Translations under genes and position numbers: made by a program
Part shown: piece after piece, positions 52,983-61,900 of the stretch
Layout: every line of letters begins with the position of its first letter
Numbering within the stretch: position 1 is the stretch's first letter
Assembly: GCA_963576735.1 (NCBI GenBank)
Contig: OY755171.1
Location: 2,790,001 to 2,854,000 of the forward strand
Direction: 5' to 3'
Source: Bedellia somnulentella
Taxonomy: Eukaryota; Arthropoda; Insecta; Lepidoptera; Bedelliidae
DNA length: 64,000 bases
The notes under the pieces: model-generated
The model's database searches: none
Told to the model about the DNA's origin: nothing
Seen by the model: the letters and a program-made list of their open reading frames with translations, nothing else

Positions 52983-55900
52983 GTAAGTATAAAATATATC
53001 TTTGTTTTTTATACTGTAGCTAAACGCTAGCTCTAACTCCGCCAAATATTCGGGAAAGGGTGGCCACCAAATTAATTCTAATATCATAATTGTTAGTAGA
53101 GGACGACCTGTGAGGACACATTTGGATCAAATAGAAAATGTGCTTCAAAGGCAGGTGTCCGAAGTATGAAGAATAAAAGAGCATGTATGAAAATATTGAT
53201 GGATGTAAACGAAGCCAGAGATGTGTGCCAGGTTCATACAAAGTGGCGATCGATAGTCTCTGCCTACCCCAATGGGAACTAACGGCGTGAGAATATGTAT
53301 GTATGTATGTATCATCAATATTTATCATGCTCATCATTCATCATCTTCACTTTTCGTCCACGGCTGGACAAACGACTCTCCAAAAGAACACCACAATAGG
53401 CATGTTTGACATTACTGCTCTGGTACAGCTTTTAACAAGGCTCTCCACAACTCTCACCAAGTCTGTCAACCTTGTGGGAGGTCTATCTTACTGCGTCGTC
53501 CAGTACGTGGCTGGCACTCTAGAACCTTCAACCCCTAACGTACCGGTTCTGTGTGATTCTACCGTCACTCTAACAAATTGATAATACAAAAATTATATGG
53601 AAAAAGATAATTCGGTTTTCACAAGCCCGTTTTATAAATTACGCATAGTCCTACGGCGGCTTTGAAAATGCGCCATTCTAATATTTTTCACTCTTAGTCT
53701 AGATTTTTTACTTCGTTTCATAATGAATAAATAAATAAAGGTTTATAGTCTTTAGATTCTAGAGCTCTCTGACAGATCCTTTGTCAATTATGGTCGTGAA
53801 TATGCATATGAATGTAATTTTGATTTGCTTCAGGCTCCAACTTAAAGAAGATAATTGGAGTAGCGTATGAGCAGCTTCAAGGAGGGAAAGAACCTGATCT
53901 AAACCACTTAACCCTGGTGTATATAGACCCGTGAGTATACCTCAATTTCTACACTATTTTTTTAAGACTTCTATTTTAAGACATATTTGAATAGTGGAAC
54001 TTTTAGTGACCGTTCTAAAATATTTACCAACATACTTGAAGGGGTAGCCGGAGCTAGGAGAATTATAAATTCCTCGGCCACTTTTAGAAGTTGCCTAGGG
54101 AAAAGATCGTGAAATAAAGGTTGTCGGTGATGGGTCTCCAACCNNNNNNNNNNNNNNNNNNNNNNNNNNNNNNNNNNNNNNNNNNNNNNNNNNNNNNNNN
54201 NNNNNNNNNNNNNNNNNNNNNNNNNNNNNNNNNNNNNNNNNNNNNNNNNNNNNNNNNNNNNNNNNNNNNNNNNNNNNNNNNNNNNNNNNNNNNNNNNNNN
54301 NNNNNNNNNNNNNNNNNNNNNNNNNNNNNNNNNNNNNNNNNNNAAATGAATGTCGATTTTTAACGAAAGCGTTTTTTTCTGACCGTACCTGCATACCTAC
54401 TTACTTTACAAAAAAATAGGTGGATCCGTTCGGACGAACAAAACATAAGGGGGATCAGTCCGGAAATTGTTAATAATAATTACAAGAGGGGGATCACAAC
54501 AAGGGGGATCAGACCGGAATAACTCAATAGCCTAATGCGAGTTGTAAAGGCCATAAAAGACATTGAGGCTTTTTAAGTGATTGTTGGGCGATGCAGTTGG
54601 TGAACAATCACTAATAACCCTTATTTTACTACCTTTTCCCAATATATTTCCAAAAGTGGATGAAAAATTACAATCTCTGAAGCTATGGCTACCCTTTTAA
54701 GGAATTTATGGCCGTTAGTAAATACTTATGAATGATTGATAGATGAATTTCATAAATTTAATCGCACTAAGTTTTTTGTTTCTAGATACCAAAATGACAA
54801 TCATTATTATCATTATTACTTTCATTTGCTATATCAACCCTTTAGGGGTTGAGTTCCAAAAATTTCCTGTTTAATTTCTCATAACAATCATGAAACAACC
54901 CATTCTGTACCAACCTATGATCAGAAATGAGAATATCTTTAGTAAGTACAAATACGGATAGTAGTTGGGCGTTTCGGCGGCGCGGCGGCCCAATGCTGCC
55001 CCTACACTGATCGTTCGTGATAGTGGGAGAGCTTGCAGCGATTGCGAGCGAATATGGGGATGGTTAGTGGTGGATCTCCATCAAAAATAATCGCTAAAGT
55101 GAAGGGATAGTGCTTGCTATTTTTTACATATTGCTATTATAAGCTAACAAAACAAAAATAATAATACAAAAAGCTTGAATCACCTGAGATACGAATCCGA
55201 GACGATTAATTCATAATAGTTTTAATGAAATATTCATAGTAGATAGTTATACCGCTTGGCCACGGGGACGTTACCGGCGATGTAATTTTTTTTTACGCTT
55301 TATTTTTTATAAGTCTTACTATTAACCAACAAATTTGTCATTTAACCGTACACTTATTTTTATGAAAATGGATGAAACCCCTTAATTAATCTTAATCTTT
55401 CCAAAATGACCATTAACGAAGAGTCTGATGTTAAATCCATCGATAAAAAAATATTCGCTGCAGTATGTTAAGCCAGATATAAGTTAATTTTTTTTGATGC
55501 TCCTGTGGGAACCCTTGCGCATTTCTCATTTTCGTGGATTCATCATCGTATCATTTAGCTTCTAAATTTACATGTTTATATTAGTTTGCAATATATTACT
55601 TTGTTTTAAACGACACACAGCGCCATCTCCAATACATCCAGCAAGCATACAATATTTTTGTTTTCCCTCGGGAACATAATTTTTTCCGGGATAAAAAGTA
55701 TCCTATTATTTAATCCAGGCTTCTAACTATACGTCCGCAAAATTTCAAGGGTATCGGTTCCGTAGTTATGGCGTGAAAGCGGAACAAATAAACAAACAAA
55801 CAAACTCACTTTCCCATTTATAATATTAGTATGGATAATTATCACAGATTAATCTTTTGACATTGAAATTACAACAATCAAATATTAATGACTAAGGAAC

Positions 55901-58900
55901 AAATCAATCACTCTAATAGTCTCTACTATCAAGAATCAAGGTTAATTTTAGAACTAATTACAAATAAACCAAACACTTTTGAATAAAGTTATACTGATAT
56001 AAAAAATATAAAAAACAAAAATATAATAAAAACTACTGTGATTTTACCGAACAAAACATACATACATACATACATATACTCACGCCATTAATTCCCATTG
56101 GGGTAGGCAGAGACTATCGATCGCCACTTCGTACGATCCTGACAAACATGCTCTTTTGTTCTTCATACTTCGGACGCCAGCCTTTTTGAGCACACTCTCA
56201 ATTTGGTCCAAGTGTGTTCTCCGTGGTCGTCCTTTACTAACATTACCATCCACACTAGCTCTATAGATCCATTTTACCAATTTTCTATCATCCATCCTCT
56301 CTATGTGCCCAAACCATCTCAACATTCCTTTTTCTATCTTTCTTACAATATCATCTTTCATACCACACTTTTCACGAATAACACTATTTCTCATTTACCG
56401 AACAAAAGTTGATTAATTACATGTTCAAACCATTTATCTGTACCAATCGCTTTCGTTAGTCGTCGTTTTAAATTTGGTAACTCATTATTATATTGTTTAA
56501 TTTTTACTTTTTGTAAATTTACATCGTCTTTTAGAGCTTTTAAAAGTTGGAACAAGTTGGGTCGCTTTGGCAGAGTACAGAACATGAATAATGTGAAACA
56601 GATCGTATCGATGTCATCGCTGTTGCCAACTGTACGAAAATTATGTTTTTAACCAGTAGGTGGATCAGACCGGAATACAAAATAATTTAAAATATGTGAT
56701 CCCCCTTAAGCGTTGTAATAAGGGGGATCAGACCGGAATAAAAAATTAAATAAAATAATGGTGATCCCCCTGGTGGATCAGAACAAGGGGGATCAGACCG
56801 GAATAACTCAGGCTATTGTCTGTAATGATGTTTGTAAAATATGATGATGAATAAATAAATAAATAAATAAAATATTTAACAACATACATGCATACATATA
56901 CTCACGGCTATAAATCCCTTGAAGGGGTAACCAGAGCTAGGAAATTAGAAATTCCTCAGCCACTTTTAGCAGTTGCGTGGGGAAAAGATGGTGAAATAAA
57001 GGTTGTCGGTGATGGGTCTCCAACCGCATCGCCCAAGAATCCCTTAAAAGCCCCAATACCGTTAGTCGCCTCTTACGTACACCCACCGGAAGTAATGGGG
57101 TAGTGCTATTCTAAGCCGATACTACACAGCAATATATTTATCACCTAGTAGTCCATCCCAGTGTAACGTACTAAGTGTGCTATAATATTAAGCAATTGTT
57201 ATATTGCCTATGTTTCACTTGAAGATTTCAATTTTCTATTAGTAAAAGATGTACTGAAATATGATGTGCAGTTTCGGTGTCTATTTATTACAAACAAACA
57301 ATTGTTTCTTTTTTACAATATTGGAGTAGAACTGAGTTAGAGACTAGAGATATATAGTAATAGCAATCAGTTTTGTAAGTCAAAAGCTCACAAAAAATGC
57401 TGAGACAGCATTTTCTGTTCAGGTGGCACAGCGAGTACATGTCAATTTTTCTATGATTTTTATTGTTTTTATTTTATAAATAATTTATTGTGTCTACTGC
57501 CTATGTCAAAATTTATGTTACTTGTTTTTCTTGTGCCTACAATGGCGAATAAACGTCTTTTCTTTCTTTCTTTATTACGTGACTACATCCCGGTAATTCC
57601 TCTAAACCAGGCAGGTGCACCTCACCATCAACATCTCATCAGCAGCCCAGAGGATCCTCAGCAACTCGGAGTACAAACCTGACCAGAAGCTCTACATCTT
57701 TCTCCACGGCTTCACTGATGACCCTAGCAAGGGATCTTTTAAGGATATCAGCGAAACTTTGATAGCTTCAGGTAGAACTTACATATACTCACGTTATTAT
57801 TTCCCACTGTTGGAGACGGCAGAAAATATCGATCGCCAATTTATACCATCCTGGCAAACTGTTGAGCTTACATACATACATACATATACTCACGGCTATA
57901 AATCCCTAGATGGTGTAGCCAGAGCTAAGTAATCAGAAATTCCTCAGCCACTTTTGAAAAGTTAAGTGGGGAAAAGATGGTAAAATAAAGGTTGTTGGTG
58001 ATGGGTCTCCAACCGCATCGCCCAAAAATCCCTTTAAAGCCCCAATACCGTTAGTCGCCTCTTACGTACACCCGCCGGAAGAATTGGGGCAGTGCTATTC
58101 TAAGCCGACACTACACAGCACTGTTGAGCTTCATTTACACTTATCAATCTTTTCATAAATGCCCTTTTTGTCTTCAGACACACAAATATATTTATAACAT
58201 AAAAAAAACGAACATATTGTACGATTATTTTCATCTAAGTGTATACTTATAAAATCTTATATTCATTTTATTTCATTGGAGTTATGTCATTTCGATACTA
58301 AGAAACTTGAAATTTGATACAAGAGTTTTTTTATAATGTCAAAGAAACCTTAGGAAGGGCTTTAATAAATTATATCAGATCTCTAAAGTTGTTCTATCAA
58401 AACTAACTCTAGTTTTATTAAAGTAAAACTCCTAAATATTTCATCGGTTATTGCTGTGTACAATTGAAAATCAATGTACTACAAGGCTATAATTTTTTTT
58501 TATTGCTCCAGCAAATAAACTGAAGGCGGATACTCTGAATACTACATAACAATAATGTCTCGTGATATTCGGAGATATGCGGTGTAAAAGTTGCGTTGAG
58601 TTTTACCCATACAGCACGGCTAAAAAATAGCTAAAAAGTGGCAGCCAGAACTTAAAAAATAGAAATTCCACAGCTCCTTTTGAAAGTTTGGGGGGCACAA
58701 TTAAGGATGGTTGATGATTGGTCACCAGCCACATCACCCAAGAATGACTTAAAAAACATCAAAACCACAGAAAATAAGTTAGTGCTATTACATAACATAA
58801 CATAAACGTTCACGCCGAATATCCCCGAAGGGGTTGGCAGAGGTACTAATACTTCTGAACATCACGTGACTTTGTCACCTGGTGTTCAGAGTACCCACGT

Positions 58901-61900
58901 TTTGCTATTCTAAGGCACTATACAGCTAATAGAGGGTTATATTTCAGGCAATGCGAATGTTCTGGCTCTGGACGCCAGTTCTTTGATCAAATGGCTGTAT
59001 CTCCGGTCTACATCGTACGTGCACTTCATTGGGACGAGACTGGGAGAAGTGTTGCAATCTTTTGTTTTGCGTAAGTATTTTGCTGTTTCTATCATTATTT
59101 ATTATGACGGTCACAGAATAAACCTTACAAATCCGGTAAGTTCAATTATAACAAAAAAATTCAATCCAATGATTAAAATAAAATAAGAATGTTACTCCCG
59201 TATCAAGACGCACGGCAGTGCGTCAAGCCAAGCCAAGGCGGCGAGCGCGCACCGTATGTGTATATTACACGAACCATTTGGAGCGACTTTTTACACCATC
59301 ATAACTCAAAATCTAATCAACATAAACCAACCAAATTTGGCTCATTTGTTGATATCAAGGATACAAACTAGTAGCCTAATTTCCATAAATACATAACAAA
59401 GGGTTATTAAGATATAAACGTCCAAAAATCGCGATTTTTTTAGTGACTCACTGACATATAGATCAAAAACCTAACCCACTTCCAGATATCCCAGGAAGTT
59501 GAAATTCGGCATCCAGGTCGGTGATCAAATATTAACAAAGGAAAAAATCTGAAAACGGAGAATTTTTAAGATTTTTCAATATTTCACTCACAAGAACATT
59601 TTGTATAGAAATCATAATAAATTCCATGATGTTTACGCCTGATCCGCGTGTATAGGCAATCCGCAGGTGCGGCGGCGCGGAGATCGCTGGCGGGAGAACG
59701 CACTACGCAACCAACCCACGTCGACTTAACATACATATTGTAAATGTAATAACTGTCTTATTTAAAAGTAAATGTTTTATTGGCAAGTCTTCGTCTATAT
59801 TATTCCTTGCCTTAACATTTGGCGACCGTGACAGGACAACCTACCTCCACTTCAATGGCGCCTTGGACGTGTGTCACGCCTCTATCCAGGAGCGGACGGT
59901 GTTAGCCAGGTTGCTGATGTAACCACATCAAAAGGGGTCTTACGTAGAGCAGTAAATAGGCTTTGTTTACTACCCCACGAGAATATTAAAAATTAACTAC
60001 ATCAAGCTTTCAACGTCCCGGAGGATGTTTACGCCTGATTCGCGTGTATAGGCAATCCGCAGGCGCGGCGGCGCGGAGATCGCTGGCGGGAGAACGCACT
60101 ACGCAACCAACCACCGTCGACTTAACATACATATTGTAAATGTAATAACTGTCTTATTTAAAAGTAAATGTTTTATTGGCAAGTCTTCGTCTTTATTATT
60201 CCTTGCCTTAACACATGATGAAATGTTGTGCTCCATGCTGTTCGGTTGTCTAGCGAAATCCCGCCTATAAGTTTGAGTTTTATGCTTCGTCGTCGTATGA
60301 GTTACAGCTGGTAACGGTGTTGTAAATTCTGCTTTTTTTCTTGCTGATTGTTTTTAGATTGGGTTGTTTGTAGGTTTGTTTCTTTTGCCAAATTCATTGA
60401 TTTGTTTGATTAAAATAGTAGATAGATAGTAAGGTAGGTATAAAATCAGACGCAGAAAAAAAAATACCAACTTATTTCTTAACAAAAAGTAATGATATCC
60501 CACCAAAAACATTTTAAATGTAAAAAATGTTAGCCAAGCAAATACCATACAAAAATTTATAATATGTTAACTAAAAGACTTCGCAGACAAAAGGATTGAT
60601 ATCTGAATGGTTGCCAAGCACTGCAGATAATCCTGAAATACAAAGTAGATAACAAGTTAAATTAAAGTTTTGATTTAATTTGGCTAGTTTTCACCACAAA
60701 ATCAAATTAAAATGTACCTAGCAGATAAGTTGATTATCATGATAACTCGTATGTGGAAACGAGCCAAGTTAAATCAAAACTTTAATTTAACTTGTTACCT
60801 ACTTTGTATTTCAGGATTATCTGCAGTGCTTGGCAACCATTCAGATATCAATCCTTTTGTCTGCGAAGTCTTTTAGTTAACATATTATAAATTTTTGTAT
60901 TGTATTTGCTTGGCTAACATTTTTTACATTTAAAATGTTTTTGGTGGGATTTGAATTACTGAAAATAATTTAGGACTTCTTATGGATTCGGAACAAAAAT
61001 TTGAGGATCACATTATTGACATCGTTCGAAATTGTTTTTATCGTATTAAAGTTTTGTATAAAATAAGAAATTCCATTAGTTCTGCCTTGCGAATACAACT
61101 TTGTGAAAGTTTGGTATTGAGCAAGTTGAACTATGCAGAAACAGTTTACGGCCCTTGCATGACGGTGAGATCAAAACGACGAATGCTTGTGCTAGGTATT
61201 GTTTTAATATTCCAGCTAGAACTCATATCACACCGTATTTGAATAGTTCAAATATGCTAATTTTTTAAAATAGACGTAAGTTACACCTGCTTCTCATATG
61301 TTTAATGTCGTTCTCTCCCAAACTCCTAGCTACCTATTTGCAAAACTGTTCTGGTCGAAAGTTATGTCCTCGTACGAAACTAGAGCCTCAACTTATCTAT
61401 TGGTTATCCAGAAACATACAACAGCATTCAGAGGTAGTTTTAAATACGCAGCTAGTAAGTGTTGAAACGACCTGCCGCCCCCCCCGCATTCACTGCCATC
61501 AATAGGGTCATTCAAACACCCGGTTCAAAATACACCTTCTTCAACACCAAAAAGTATCAAAATAAATCTTCCAAGAATTCAATGCATCTCTCTTATAAAA
61601 AATATCTTATTTCTTCTATTAAATATATATGTCCCTAAACTTATTTTATTTTATAATCTTTATTATAGCATAATATTAATGTTGGTACGATTTGTTTATT
61701 TATTTAATATTTATTTAAGGCTGGCTGCTCAGTAATGATTGCTCACTACACACTCACACAAATTTCTATTCTATTCTATTCTATTCTATTCTCACTGATA
61801 AATGTAATTTCTCTTTGTTCTTTTAAGTGTTATTTTCTTCTTAACTTCCAGTAGCACAGTTATTACGGATATTTCATGAAGTATTTACTGATTTATATTA

